A DNA stretch of 64,000 nucleotides from Methanothrix harundinacea (GTDB lineage Archaea; Halobacteriota; Methanosarcinia; Methanotrichales; Methanotrichaceae). Positions 8,877-17,911 of the stretch are shown in pieces (the first letter of the stretch is position 1; the number at the start of each line of letters is the position of its first letter). The DNA lies in NCBI GenBank assembly GCA_002506535.1, contig DAXT01000001.1, positions 1-64,000 on the forward strand, in the 5' to 3' direction. The translations under genes and the position numbers were made by a program. The notes beneath the pieces are model-generated. The model was not told where the DNA came from. It did not search any database and saw only the letters and a program-made list of their open reading frames with translations.

Positions 8877-9527
8877 CTACCCTCTGATGAGGCCGGATAT
8901 CGTCTCGGAGAGGCCCAGCGCCGCCTCGCGAACCAGAGGGGCTCTGGATCTGAGGAACTCCGAAAGGTCGGTGAATTCGACCTCCCCTGCCAGGTCCAAT
9001 AGCCCCGCCGGAAGATCGATCCCTCCAGTTTTAGCGTAAAGGAGGGCGGCGGCGAGGACGAGGAGGAGGACGGCTGCCTTCGCTTTGGACCTTCTTCTCT
9101 TCCCCTTCGCTCCGATGACGGGCCTATCAACCTCCCTCCTCTGCCCCAGCCCCCTCTTCTCTGCGACGTTCCTTCTAAGACGATCCACCTCCAGGGAGCC
9201 CCAGAGCCTCACCCCCCGCCTCGCCGCAAGATCCGTCGCAGACCTGGAGAAACCAGCACGTGGCGATAGGAGGACGGTGATCCTTCCCGGAAGCTTCTCG
9301 CTTCTCCTCTCGATCCGGTCCAGATCCTCCTCCGTCAGGGGAACCTCGGATTCGATATGGTGAATGATGTAGGCGATCTCCTGGCCGACCTCGTCTATCC
9401 TGGAAGCGGCGATCTGCGATCCGCCGCCATCAGATCTCCCCGCTTTCGCGACCCTGTAGCCGTTCAGCTCCAGGAGATCGATAAAATCCTCATCGAATGA
9501 GCACCCCCCTCCGACAGGTTCAGCCAT
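8877..9527 (-). CDS. Membrane protein with possible Mrr-like nuclease fold
   Basis: 216 residues. The N-terminal 125 residues (FIDLLELNGYRV ... ITVLLSPRAGFSRSATDLAARRGVRLWGSLEVDRLRR) resemble the start and end of Mrr-type restriction-endonuclease-like domains. The central acidic and QxK catalytic residues are not evident, so the domain may be inactive or the match spurious. A very basic linker (KGKRRRSKAK, about 141-150) leads to one hydrophobic segment (about 151-165). The C-terminal 50 residues are amphipathic. The assignment is inferred from pattern alone. Confidence 0.5.
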   Translation of the reverse strand: MAEPVGGGCSFDEDFIDLLELNGYRVAKAGRSDGGGSQIAASRIDEVGQEIAYIIHHIESEVPLTEEDLDRIERRSEKLPGRITVLLSPRAGFSRSATDLAARRGVRLWGSLEVDRLRRNVAEKRGLGQRREVDRPVIGAKGKRRRSKAKAAVLLLVLAAALLYAKTGGIDLPAGLLDLAGEVEFTDLSEFLRSRAPLVREAALGLSETISGLIRG

Positions 9528-9766
9528 CTCTCCCCCAATTCATCTGCGACCCCCTGCGAGATCAGCTGTTGCGCCCTGATATTATTTTGTCCGTCTATAC
9601 GGCCTATCAGGCTTATAGGCGCTATCAAACCCCAGGAAGACAAATACCTTATATATTATGATATTCTATGGTTATTTATAGTTGGGGCAGAGCTCGGCCA
9701 GAGGAGTTAAAAACCTTCCTCGTCAGAACTTCCAGCCGGAGGAGGATGGATCGGCCGGGGGAGCTC
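9528..9766. other. AT-rich divergent intergenic region
   Basis: Between the gene starting at 9527 (minus) and the regulator operon starting at 9841. It contains AT-rich patches (around 9650-9685, CTTATATATTATGATATTC and GGTTATTTATAG) suitable for a minus-strand or divergent promoter. No open frame with credible features and no RNA gene was recognised. Confidence 0.5.
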
Positions 9767-9800
9767 TGCGGCACGGCAAGATATATATTGCCATGCCGCA
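9767..9800 (+). promoter_or_regulatory. TATA box inside a 13-bp inverted repeat (operator)
   Basis: TGCGGCACGGCAA (9767-9779) and TTGCCATGCCGCA (9788-9800) are inverted copies with one mismatch. They flank the 8-bp spacer GATATATA, a good archaeal TATA box. It lies about 55 bp before the ATG at 9841, so the TSS expected about 25 bp downstream would leave a roughly 30-nt leader with a GGTGGTGAT ribosome-binding site. A dimeric regulator bound here would cover the TATA box. Autoregulation by the downstream HTH-type proteins is plausible but inferred. Confidence 0.65.
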
Positions 9801-9840
9801 ATTCGCTGTCCTCATGGTACCTGGACGGTGGTGATGATAT

Positions 9841-10164
9841 ATGAGTTCGATGCAGTCTGAGATCGCCGGCCGTTTGGTCCAGTTCCTCGACCTGGACACT
9901 GATGGAAGAAGGCGGTTCGTTCTGGGCGTGATCCTGGAAGCAGGGGAGATCACCGTAACCTCTCTTTACAGGGCGGTCAAAGAACAGTTCGAGACCTCAC
10001 GCAAAGTCGTAGCATCCCTCTTGGGCTACATCTGCTCCAAGCTGGGAATCCTCAGGGCGCACAAGAAATCCTACCGTCTGCCTACGGTTTACATACTGAA
10101 AGAGGAGTACGCTGACCTCGTCAGATCGGTGCTAAAAGCCACCCAGACTCCCAAGAGTTCATGA
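9841..10164 (+). CDS. Small helical putative regulator, DUF2551-like
   Basis: 107 residues. An N-terminal helix (EIAGRLVQFLDLDTDGRRR) leads into a helix-turn-helix-like region (VTSLYRAVKEQFETSRKVV), then the conserved-looking ASLLGYICSKLGILRAHKKS and a C-terminal LKEEYADLV. The layout matches my memory of the methanogen-specific DUF2551 family, which is uncharacterised. It heads a two-gene operon: its TGA overlaps the next ATG by 4 bp. The start is supported by GGTGGTGAT just upstream. DNA binding is likely from the fold but not demonstrated. Confidence 0.65.
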   Translation: MSSMQSEIAGRLVQFLDLDTDGRRRFVLGVILEAGEITVTSLYRAVKEQFETSRKVVASLLGYICSKLGILRAHKKSYRLPTVYILKEEYADLVRSVLKATQTPKSS

Positions 10165-10562
10165 CCCACGTCAAGAACGCTCCTCGAACCGCGACGACCC
10201 TGAAGATCAGATCCAAGTCCGAACACTGGATCAGCCGCTCAAAGGATCCCTACCTTGAGCTGATGCTCCGCCTCTTCCAGGATGAAAAGACAGCCCGCCG
10301 GGGGAGAGATTTTCTCAACATGGTGGAGGAGTCTCAAGGAAGGGGCGAGCCCCTGAAGACGAGGGACTGGAAACGGGTGATGGAAGATCTTGAGGTATCC
10401 AGGTCCGCCTTCTACTTCATGAGAAACAAGCTTTTGGGGGCGGGGCTTATAGCCGTCCGGTCCGGGGAATACCGGCTCTCCGGCATGTTCTCCCGCGACC
10501 TTGCGGACATGTCCCGATGGTGGTGGACGGCGGTGATGGGAAACGATCCTGAGGCGTTATAG
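10161..10562 (+). CDS. Putative winged-helix protein, unknown
   Basis: 133 residues, translationally coupled to the DUF2551-like gene by an ATGA overlap. Residues about 63-105 (TRDWKRVMEDLEVSRSAF ... FMRNKLLGAGLIAVRSGEYRLS) read as helix-turn-helix plus wing. The N-terminus is basic. The last 30 residues contain SRWWWTAV. No family is recognised. A DNA-binding partner of the upstream protein acting on the palindromic TATA element is a reasonable hypothesis. Confidence 0.55.
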   Translation: MTHVKNAPRTATTLKIRSKSEHWISRSKDPYLELMLRLFQDEKTARRGRDFLNMVEESQGRGEPLKTRDWKRVMEDLEVSRSAFYFMRNKLLGAGLIAVRSGEYRLSGMFSRDLADMSRWWWTAVMGNDPEAL

Positions 10563-10592
10563 TTTAAAATGCCGGATTTGCCGCTGGACGGG

Positions 10593-11090
10593 TCAGAGGG
10601 CGGCGGTCAGATCCCCCATCCTCTTCTCGATCGTCGAGACGATCCTGTCGTTCTCCATGTACTCAAGGCCGGCTCCGCAGAAGGGGCATACGAAGTTATT
10701 CTCGCTCGCCTCATCGAAGACGAAACGGGCGCATCCGCCGACGCATGCGTAGAAGATGTTGTTCTTCTCGTAGCTGAGCCGATCTCCCAGCTTCCTCAAG
10801 AGCTTCTTCACCTCCGACTCCAGGGCACGGTCGAGGTTCTCAACGCATAGGGTCCAGAGGTAAGTCAGCCAGCCGCTCTCCGGGTCCCTCTCCCTCTTGT
10901 ACTTGGCGAGCCGGTGCTCGTAGAGGAGATAGAGCGTCCTCCTGACGGTGTTGAGGCTGATCCCCGTGATCTCAGCGACGTGCTCATCGGTGACCTCGTC
11001 CTCGGGCATCGATTCGACGATCTGGAGCCCCTCCTCACCCACGAGCTTGCATAGATAAGCGCGATATATAGGGTCCTCAATCAATACCAA
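10593..11090 (-). CDS. tfe: Transcription factor E (TFIIE-alpha homologue)
   Basis: 165 residues. The N-terminal winged helix (about 1-85, with VTDEHVAEITGISLNTVRRT) and the C-terminal zinc ribbon (Cys116, Cys120, Cys135, Cys138 in YACVGGC and CPFCG) are the full architecture of archaeal TFE. TFE stabilises open promoter complexes with TBP, TFB and RNA polymerase. The start is a TTG (11088-11090); no ATG is available that keeps the conserved N-terminal helix. It is transcribed convergently with the small regulator operon, only 30 bp apart. Confidence 0.93.
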   Translation of the reverse strand: MVLIEDPIYRAYLCKLVGEEGLQIVESMPEDEVTDEHVAEITGISLNTVRRTLYLLYEHRLAKYKRERDPESGWLTYLWTLCVENLDRALESEVKKLLRKLGDRLSYEKNNIFYACVGGCARFVFDEASENNFVCPFCGAGLEYMENDRIVSTIEKRMGDLTAAL

Positions 11091-11273
11091 TGGATAACCA
11101 CCATGCTCCCCCGGAGGGAGATATTACGTCCAGTTTGTCCTTCGCCATCATATTTTCCCGTATCGTGATATGTTGCGCTTCTATCGCTTATAGCGATTTC
11201 CCTGGCCACGAGAGGGTCGATCCAGCCCCCGACCCCCATATCCATAACCAGAAAAGGGCTTTTCAGCGGTAGG
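11091..11273 (-). promoter_or_regulatory. tfe upstream region
   Basis: 183 bp between tfe and the next minus-strand gene. It holds AT-rich patches (CATCATATTTTCCC) that could give a minus-strand TATA box. It also has a perfect small inverted repeat, ATCGCT-TAT-AGCGAT at 11183-11197. No gene was recognised. Confidence 0.35.
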
Positions 11274-12605
11274 TCAGAAGCGGACCGTCTTCGATCCCTG
11301 GACCCTATCGACGAACCTCCTCTTCTTCGCGATCGCCCCCTCGGCGGCGATGTCGACCTTCTCCCTCATCTCGGCGAACTCCCGGACAGGCCCCGCGTCC
11401 ACCGCCTTCTTTATGGGGGTGTATGCCGACTCCCGGAACCGGGGCTCAAACTCCCTTACTTTGCCGTCGGCGTGGAGCTCGACGCCGGACCCCTCCTCGA
11501 CCCTACCGATCATATCAATATCGACCCCGGTGCCCCTGACGACCTTCATGATCTCCTCGGCGGAGGAGGGGGGGGCGATGATGAGGAGGGCGTCTATCGA
11601 GACCCCCAGGTAGTCGATCTCGAGCGACTCCAGCATCTCCAAGACCCTCCGGTTGACGAGACGGGCCATAGCATCCTCGTAAAAGACGAGCTTCACCCCG
11701 GCGGTCTTTGAGATCTCCTTCGCGTCCCCCCTGATCCCGCCATTGGTGACGTCGGTCATGGCGTGGATCTCGACGTCCTTATCCAGAAGGGCCGAAGCCG
11801 CCTCCAGGAACTTGACGTTGATCGTCTCCTCGACGACGTCGTGGTGGCCGTAGTAAAGGGCGGCGGCGCAGACCGTTCCTCCTCCCGCCCCCTCCGTCAT
11901 CAGGATGACGTCCCCGGGGGCGGCGTCCTTCCTCGGCGAGAGCCGATCTGAGACCCCCACCGCCCCGACGCAGCCCGTCAGCCTATCGCCGATGACCATA
12001 TCCCCGCCGATCCTCAGGGTAGATCCGGTTATGAGGGGGACCTTCGCCAGCTCCCCGACGGCGGCGATCCCCGCCAGGTGGTCGAAGAGCCGGCTGACGT
12101 CCCCGTCGTCAGCGAGGTGAATGTCAGAGAACATGGCGACGGGGCGGGCCCTCATGACGTATATGTCCCTCAGGGTCGCTCTTGTAACGTGGAAGCCCGC
12201 GAGGAAGGGGTAGTCGCTGAGGCGGGAGTGCATCCCGTCGACGGTGAGGACGATGTACCTTCCTCCCGCCTCGACGGCCCCCGAGTCGTCGAGCTGCCGG
12301 GAGTCGATGACCGCCCCCGTCTCCCCTATCACCTCAGCGATCTTCTCGTGGGCGTAGAAGTCGCCCAACCCCCGGGAGCCGATCCCAAACTCCCCCATGG
12401 TGACCCCCACCTCCGGCAGGGCGAAGACGTCGCCTTTCGGGCTTAATGTCGCCGTCGCCTCTTCTACCACCGCTTCTGCGAGCCTCTCGGCGTAATCCCC
12501 CGTGATCCTCTCCCCCTTCACCTCGAGGATCATCCCGGCGAGCCTCTCCCGGACGTCAGTGTCGCCCCTCAACAGGCCCCTCTTCGCAAATCCCTCCAGA
12601 TCCAT
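11274..12605 (-). CDS. AIR synthase-related protein (PurM/SelD/HypE superfamily)
   Basis: 443 residues from ATG 12605. Upstream in-frame starts (12686, 12644) are rejected because the stretch they would translate contains TTATTTTTATCC, a likely TATA box. The N-terminal PurM-like domain has GIGSRGLGDFYAHEKIAEV and the Asp/Gly-rich nucleotide loop, then the ATP-binding second half with DVILMTEGAGGGTV, HAMTDVTNGGIRGDA and a C-terminal extension. This resembles the archaeal selenophosphate-synthetase-related group (COG2144 type), whose reaction is unknown. No selenocysteine or catalytic Cys loop like SelD is seen. It is not the housekeeping PurM, which lies at 47622. Confidence 0.75.
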   Translation of the reverse strand: MDLEGFAKRGLLRGDTDVRERLAGMILEVKGERITGDYAERLAEAVVEEATATLSPKGDVFALPEVGVTMGEFGIGSRGLGDFYAHEKIAEVIGETGAVIDSRQLDDSGAVEAGGRYIVLTVDGMHSRLSDYPFLAGFHVTRATLRDIYVMRARPVAMFSDIHLADDGDVSRLFDHLAGIAAVGELAKVPLITGSTLRIGGDMVIGDRLTGCVGAVGVSDRLSPRKDAAPGDVILMTEGAGGGTVCAAALYYGHHDVVEETINVKFLEAASALLDKDVEIHAMTDVTNGGIRGDAKEISKTAGVKLVFYEDAMARLVNRRVLEMLESLEIDYLGVSIDALLIIAPPSSAEEIMKVVRGTGVDIDMIGRVEEGSGVELHADGKVREFEPRFRESAYTPIKKAVDAGPVREFAEMREKVDIAAEGAIAKKRRFVDRVQGSKTVRF

Positions 12606-12767
12606 GGGTGGGGTGTTGACGGCGGGGGATAAAAATAACTCCATCTGGGTGGGAAGGGGTTCAAGATATATCCCTAAAGAGCCCATTACCGATAGAGATC
12701 TGATCAGTCAATCGCGAATTCATAGACCGATATAATCCTTGAAAGGGGCATTTGCTTGATTCCTGAT

Positions 12768-14826
12768 ATGAAGTTCGTTCCCACCACCTGTCCCTACTGC
12801 GGCGTAGGATGCGGCCTCAATCTCGCGGTCGGGTCCGGAAGGGTGATGGGGGTGGAGCCGTGGCAGGCCCACCCCATAAACGAAGGGAAGCTCTGCCAGA
12901 AGGGGAGGTACGCCCACCAGTTCATCCAGAGCCGCGACCGGCTGACGACGCCCCTCATAAAGAGGGACGGCGGTTTCGTCCCTTCGAGCTGGGAGGAGGC
13001 CCTGGGGCTGGTGGCCCAGAGGTTATCATCCTACGGGCCCGAGGAGATCTTCTTCCTCGCCTCGGCGAAGGCGACTAACGAGGAGAACTACCTGATGCAG
13101 AAGTTCGCCCGGGTCGTCGCAAAGACGAACAACGTGGACCACTGCGCCCGGCTCTGCCACTCCTCCACCGTCTCCGCCCTCTCGGAGGTCTTCGGCTCTG
13201 GAGCCATGACCAACTCGATCTTCGACATCGAGGAGTCAAGATGCATCTTCGTCATAGGGAGCAACACCTTCGAGCAGCACCCCCTGATTGGACGAAGGCT
13301 CGTCATGGCGAAGAAGAGGGGGGCGAAGATCATCTGCGCCGATCCGAGGCTCACCCCTACGGCCAAGGCGGCGGACCTCCACCTCCCCCTCCGCCCCGGG
13401 ACGGACGTGGCGCTCTTGAATGGCCTGATCCGCGAAATCATAAAGAACGGGTGGGAGGACCGGGATTTCATCGAGAGGAGGACCCGGGGCTTCCGGTCAG
13501 TCCTGGAGACGGTTAATAAAGAGGCTTGCAGCCTCGAGAACGCAGCTGAGATCACCGGGGTCCCAGCTTCTGATATCGAAAGGGCGGCGGAGTGGATCGG
13601 GACGATTAAGCCGGCGTCCCTATTATATTCGATGGGGGTGACCCAGCATACCACGGGGGTCGACAACGTCCTCTCCATCGCGAACCTGATGATGCTCACC
13701 GGAAACGTCGGAAAGCCCGGATCCGGCGTCAACCCCCTCCGGGGCCAGAACAACGTCCAGGGGGCCTGCGACATGGGAGCCCTCCCCAACGTCTATAGCG
13801 GATATCAGAGGGTCACCGACGAGGCTTCCCGGAAGAGGATGAGGGAGGTGTGGGGGGCGGGCGACATCGGCGATCCGAAGGCGGGGATCACCTCCACGGA
13901 GATGATGGAGATCCTGGCGGAGGAGCCGGGGAGGATAAAGTGCCTCTACCTGATGGGGGAGAACCCAATGATGACAGACCCCGACCTGGCCAGAGTAAAG
14001 AAGGCCCTCGGCAACCTCGAGTTCATAGTATCCCAGGAGATCTTCATGACGGAGACGGCAGAGCTCGCCGACGTCGTCCTCCCGGCCGCCTCCTTCGCCG
14101 AGAAGGACGGGACCCACACCAATACCGACCGGCGGGTCCAGAGGCTGAGGAAGGCGGTGGATCCGCCGGGGGAGGCGAGGCCTGACTGGAGGATCATCTC
14201 CGATCTCGCGAGGCTCATGGGGTATGAGAAGCAGTTCTCTTACGGTAGCGAGGAGGAGATCTTCGATGAGATCGCCAGGGCGACCCCCTCCTACGCCGGG
14301 ATCAGCTACCCCCGTCTCGAGGACCCCCACGCCCTCCAGTGGCCCTGCCCCGCTCCCGACCATCCAGGAACCCCCATCCTCCACCGGGAGAGGTTCGCGA
14401 CCCAAGACGGTCTGGGCAAGTTTACCGCCGTCGAATGGAGACCCCCAGCCGAGGTCACCACCGGCGACTACCCCTTCATCCTCACCACCGGAAGGTCCCT
14501 CTGGCACTGGCACGCCGGGTCGATGACCCGCCGATCGGAGAACCTCGACGCCGAGGTGAAGACCGGCTGGGTGGAGATCAGCGAGATGGATGCAAGGGAG
14601 ATGGGGATAGAAGATGGCGAGGTCGTCCTGGTCTCATCCCGGAGGGGGGGAGATCGCCGTCCCGGTGAGGGTGACGGGGGAGATTAAAAAGGGGGTCGTC
14701 TTCATACCCTTCCACTTCCGGGAGTGTCCTGCAAACCTCCTGACGAACGGAGCCCTCGACCCCGTCTCGAAGATCCCCGAGTTCAAGGCGTGTGCTGTGA
14801 AGGTGGAGAAGATGAGGGGGCGGTAA
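12768..14826 (+). CDS. fdhA: Formate dehydrogenase alpha subunit, with 1-nt frameshift
   Basis: Molybdopterin oxidoreductase that oxidises formate to CO2. From ATG 12768 the [4Fe-4S] ligands are C8, C11, C15 and C43 (CPYCGVGC, KLCQKG). Cys130 in HCARLCHSS stands where selenoenzymes carry Sec. MGDH-type domains follow (GSNTFEQHP, DPRLTPTA, GQNNVQGACDMG, TTGRSLWHWH). The frame ends early at 14687 after SSRRGGDRR. The expected C-terminus (GEIAVPVRVTGEIKKGV ... KACAVKVEKM) continues one frame over to TAA 14824-14826. Removing one G from the seven-G run at 14644-14650 restores a continuous protein of about 685 residues, the usual FdhA length. It is co-directional with fdhB. Whether the slip is real, programmed or a sequencing error cannot be decided here. 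Confidence 0.9.
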
Positions 14827-14932
14827 TATCCGGGGAGATGACGCGATCGGCAAGGGAGAGAAGGTCGAGGAGGTAGAGACGGCAGGGAAGGCAGAGGTTA
14901 TCGGCAATGGAGAGGCGGTCGTCAAGGGAGAT

Positions 14933-16138
14933 ATGATATACGCCTGGGCCCGCGACCCCAACCTCCGGAAGAGGGGAGAGTCGGGGGGGGCCATCACCGC
15001 CCTCCTCAAGTTCGCCCTGGAGGAGGGGATCGTCGACGCCGTCCTGGGGGTTAAGAGGGGCCTAGACCTCTACGACGCTAGGCCGGTCCTGATCACCGAT
15101 CCGGCAGAGGTGGAGGAGACGGCGGGCTCGATCCATGGGGGGACGCTCCTCATGTCGAAGCTCTTCGGCAAGTACCTCGGAGGCGCCGAGGGGTTTAAGG
15201 TCGCCGCCGTCATGAAGGGGTGCGACGTCATGGGGACCGTTGAGCAGGCGAAGAGGGGTATGGTGAATATAGATAACCTCCTCCTGATAGGCCTCAACTG
15301 CGGCGGATCCATCGCCCCCTCCATGATGAGGCGGATGATCTGCGAGGTCTTCGACGTCGACCCCGGGTCCGTCGAGAAGGAGACGATCCACAAGGGGAGG
15401 TTTCACATCACCGTCGGCGGGGAGCACCGGGCCGTCCGGATCAAGGAGCTGGAGGAGGGGGGCTACGGCCGCAGAGACAACTGCCGAAGGTGCAAGATGA
15501 AGGTCCCGAGGGGGGCAGATCTCGCCTGCGGCAACTGGGGGGTGAAAGAGGAGCTGGTGGGGGAGGCGACCTTCGTCGAGATCTGCTCCGAGAGGGGTAG
15601 AGACCTCGTCGAGAGGGCCTCGGCCGCCGGCGCCATCGGGGTAGGCGTACCCGAGGTGCCCTGCATCAAGGCTCGAAAGAGGAGGGAGGATCTGATCGTC
15701 AATTTGTCCGACGAGGAGCAGAAGGAGGACTTCGCCCTCCTGGAGGGAAGCTGCGACCGGATCAAGTATATAGTCGAGGAGACGGCCCGCTGCATCAAGT
15801 GCTACGCCTGCGTCGAGGTCTGCCCCGCCCTCTTCAACACCACCGGACCCTACATGACAGCTTTTCCCGGGATCGTCCCCCCCGGCCTTGAGTTCCACCT
15901 GACCAGGTACGCCCACATTGCCGACAGCTGCATAAACTGCGGCCAGTGCGAAGAGCTCTGCCCCATGGATATCCCCAACGCACGGATCATGCACGCCATC
16001 GCCACCGACCTGGAGGAGCTCTATGGATACAGGGCCGGGGAGGATATGTCGAGGCCCAAGATAGCCCTCATGAAGAAACCAAACAACGCCCTCCCGTCAC
16101 CTCCGACCGAAGATCTTCTCCAGCTCGGCAAAGGATAG
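14933..16138 (+). CDS. fdhB: Formate dehydrogenase beta subunit (F420-reducing)
   Basis: 401 residues, FrhB/FdhB family. It passes electrons from FdhA to coenzyme F420 through flavin and iron-sulfur centres. An N-terminal FrhB domain (GESGGAITALLKFALEEG, IGLNCGGSIAPSM, RRCKMKVPRGADLACGNWG) is followed by two [4Fe-4S] ferredoxin motifs: C287, C290, C293, C297 (CIKCYACVEVCP) and C333, C336, C339, C343 (CINCGQCEELCP). ATG 14933 follows AAGGGAG. Its last 42 bp overlap the 3' end of mutL on the other strand. With fdhA it lets the organism oxidise formate or supply F420H2; in an aceticlastic Methanothrix the use is probably biosynthetic (inference). Confidence 0.92.
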   Translation: MIYAWARDPNLRKRGESGGAITALLKFALEEGIVDAVLGVKRGLDLYDARPVLITDPAEVEETAGSIHGGTLLMSKLFGKYLGGAEGFKVAAVMKGCDVMGTVEQAKRGMVNIDNLLLIGLNCGGSIAPSMMRRMICEVFDVDPGSVEKETIHKGRFHITVGGEHRAVRIKELEEGGYGRRDNCRRCKMKVPRGADLACGNWGVKEELVGEATFVEICSERGRDLVERASAAGAIGVGVPEVPCIKARKRREDLIVNLSDEEQKEDFALLEGSCDRIKYIVEETARCIKCYACVEVCPALFNTTGPYMTAFPGIVPPGLEFHLTRYAHIADSCINCGQCEELCPMDIPNARIMHAIATDLEELYGYRAGEDMSRPKIALMKKPNNALPSPPTEDLLQLGKG

Positions 16139-17911
16139 AGTGACGGAGGTGGGCCTCCCGTGGGGGCAGGTTTTGGGGTTGTCGCAGGCGAATAGCCCTC
16201 GCAGGAGGTCGTGCATCTCCTTCCAGCCCATATCGTGCCCCGCCTTGATGGAGCCGCGGCAGGCGAGGAGCTTGAGGATCTCCTCTCTTGCCGTCGCCTC
16301 CGTCCCGACCCTCCCCAGGGCGAAGAGGTCCCTCAGGACGTCGTGGACCGCCTCGGTCCTCTCGAGCCTCACCCCTATCGCCGGGACGGCCCGGACGGCG
16401 TAGGCGTTGCCGCCGAAGGGCTGGACGTCAAAGCCCATCTCCTCCAGCGTCGGACCCCACTCCTCCAGGAGGACCGCCTCCTTGGGCGATAGCTCCAGGG
16501 TGACCGGGACGATCAGCTCCTGGGATATGGTGCCGGCGTCGTATTTCTTCGTCAGGGTCTCGTAGCGGACCCTCTCGGCGGCGGCGTGCTGGTCCACCAG
16601 GACGAGCCCCCCCGGACCCTCCGCCACGATGTAGAGGCAGAGCGCCTGGCCGAGGACCCGCAGGCCCCCGGGTAGCGGCTCCGCCTCGATCTCCAGGTCG
16701 AGCCTCCCCCTCCCAGAATATAGGGGGAGGGTCCTCTGAAGGTCCGATACAAGGCCGCCGGGATCGGATCCGCCGCCCGTCCCCACCTCTCCTGAAACGA
16801 CAGGACCGACCGGACCCGGACCGGGAGCGGGCGCCACCGTCCCGCCCTCCGGGACGAAGAGATCCGTCGGGGCGGGTCCCTCCGCCGTCTTGGGCGGCTC
16901 CGCCCCCCCCCCCGCCTCCATGAGGGCGGCCCTGACGGCGTCGGTGACCATCGCCGCCACCACCTCCTCCTTCAGAAACCTCACCTGCGTCTTTGCGGGG
17001 TGGACGTTGGCGTCCACCATGGCGGGGTCGATCCTGATGGAGACGACGGCGACGGGGTGGCGGCCTGTCGGGATGAGGGTCCTGTACCCCTCGGCCACGG
17101 CCCTGATGAGGGCCCTCGACCTGACGAGCCGGCCGTTGACGTAGGTCATGATCCAGTCGGGGCTGGACCTGGTGACCGTCTCTCTTCCGACAGACCCGGT
17201 GACGGAGACGAACTTCGACTCCGCCTCTATGGAGACGAGGTTTCGGGCGACCTCCCTTCCCAGGATCCGCAGGATCGAATCGTTCCAGCTATCCGACCTG
17301 ACGGACTTGAAGACCGTCCTCTCGCCGGAGAAGAGCTCGAAGGATATCCAGTGGCATATGACGGCGTAAGAGGTGACGACCTCGGCGATCCTCGCCAGCT
17401 CCGCCCTCCCGCTCTTCAGGTACTTTCTCCGGGCCGGGATCTCTCCGAAGAGCCCCCGGACCACCACCGTCGTCCCCGCGGGAACTCCCGCATCTCCCAC
17501 CTCCGCGACCCGCCCCCCCTCGACCCTGACGCGGGTCCCGGGAACTCCTACCCCGGAAGACCTGGCCTTCGTCACCATGTCGACGGATTCCGCGACGCTG
17601 GCGATGCTGGAGAGCGCCTCGCCCCGAAATCCCAAGGTAGATATCCTATCGAGGTCGCAGGCGCCGGAGATCTTGCTGGTGGCGTGCTTCTCGAAGGCGA
17701 TGGAGGCGTCCTCCCGGTCCATCCCGGAGCCGTCGTCGGTGACCCTGATGAGCCGCTTGCCCCCGTCGACGACCTCCACCAGGATCTTCGTCGCCCCGGC
17801 GTCGATGGAGTTCTCGACCAATTCCTTGACGACGGAGGCGGGCCTCTCGATCACCTCCCCGGCGGCGATCTTGGAGACGGCCTCGGGGTCTAAGAGCTTA
17901 ATTTTTGCCAT
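16097..17911 (-). CDS. mutL: DNA mismatch repair protein MutL
   Basis: 604 residues. The GHKL ATPase N-terminus has E33-N34 with DAGA, D59-D60-G-S-G and GFRGEAL (94-100). The C-terminal nuclease domain keeps the metal-binding endonuclease motif DQHAAAERVRYE (about 439-450), ACRGSIKAGHD (about 547-557) and CPHGRPT (about 582-588). It is therefore the nicking type found in organisms without MutH. The linker is Pro/Gly-rich. The start overlaps the end of mutS by 14 bp, so the two are translationally coupled. MutS/MutL in Archaea is patchy and usually explained by ancient transfer from bacteria. Confidence 0.95.
   Translation of the reverse strand: MAKIKLLDPEAVSKIAAGEVIERPASVVKELVENSIDAGATKILVEVVDGGKRLIRVTDDGSGMDREDASIAFEKHATSKISGACDLDRISTLGFRGEALSSIASVAESVDMVTKARSSGVGVPGTRVRVEGGRVAEVGDAGVPAGTTVVVRGLFGEIPARRKYLKSGRAELARIAEVVTSYAVICHWISFELFSGERTVFKSVRSDSWNDSILRILGREVARNLVSIEAESKFVSVTGSVGRETVTRSSPDWIMTYVNGRLVRSRALIRAVAEGYRTLIPTGRHPVAVVSIRIDPAMVDANVHPAKTQVRFLKEEVVAAMVTDAVRAALMEAGGGAEPPKTAEGPAPTDLFVPEGGTVAPAPGPGPVGPVVSGEVGTGGGSDPGGLVSDLQRTLPLYSGRGRLDLEIEAEPLPGGLRVLGQALCLYIVAEGPGGLVLVDQHAAAERVRYETLTKKYDAGTISQELIVPVTLELSPKEAVLLEEWGPTLEEMGFDVQPFGGNAYAVRAVPAIGVRLERTEAVHDVLRDLFALGRVGTEATAREEILKLLACRGSIKAGHDMGWKEMHDLLRGLFACDNPKTCPHGRPTSVTLSFAELEKIFGRR

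Noticed and set aside
9021..9100. Short GAG/GGA-rich run as a possible tandem repeat or CRISPR
   Set aside because: It is purine-biased coding DNA (basic linker of the 8877 gene) without regular spacing.
12606..12686. Longer N-terminus for the AIR synthase-related protein
   Set aside because: The extra residues would translate the probable TATA box and are not part of the family fold.
14830..14932. N-terminal extension of fdhB into the fdhA-fdhB spacer
   Set aside because: The frame is open and reads like a Glu/Gly/Lys-rich peptide, but no start codon exists and ATG 14933 has its own ribosome-binding site.
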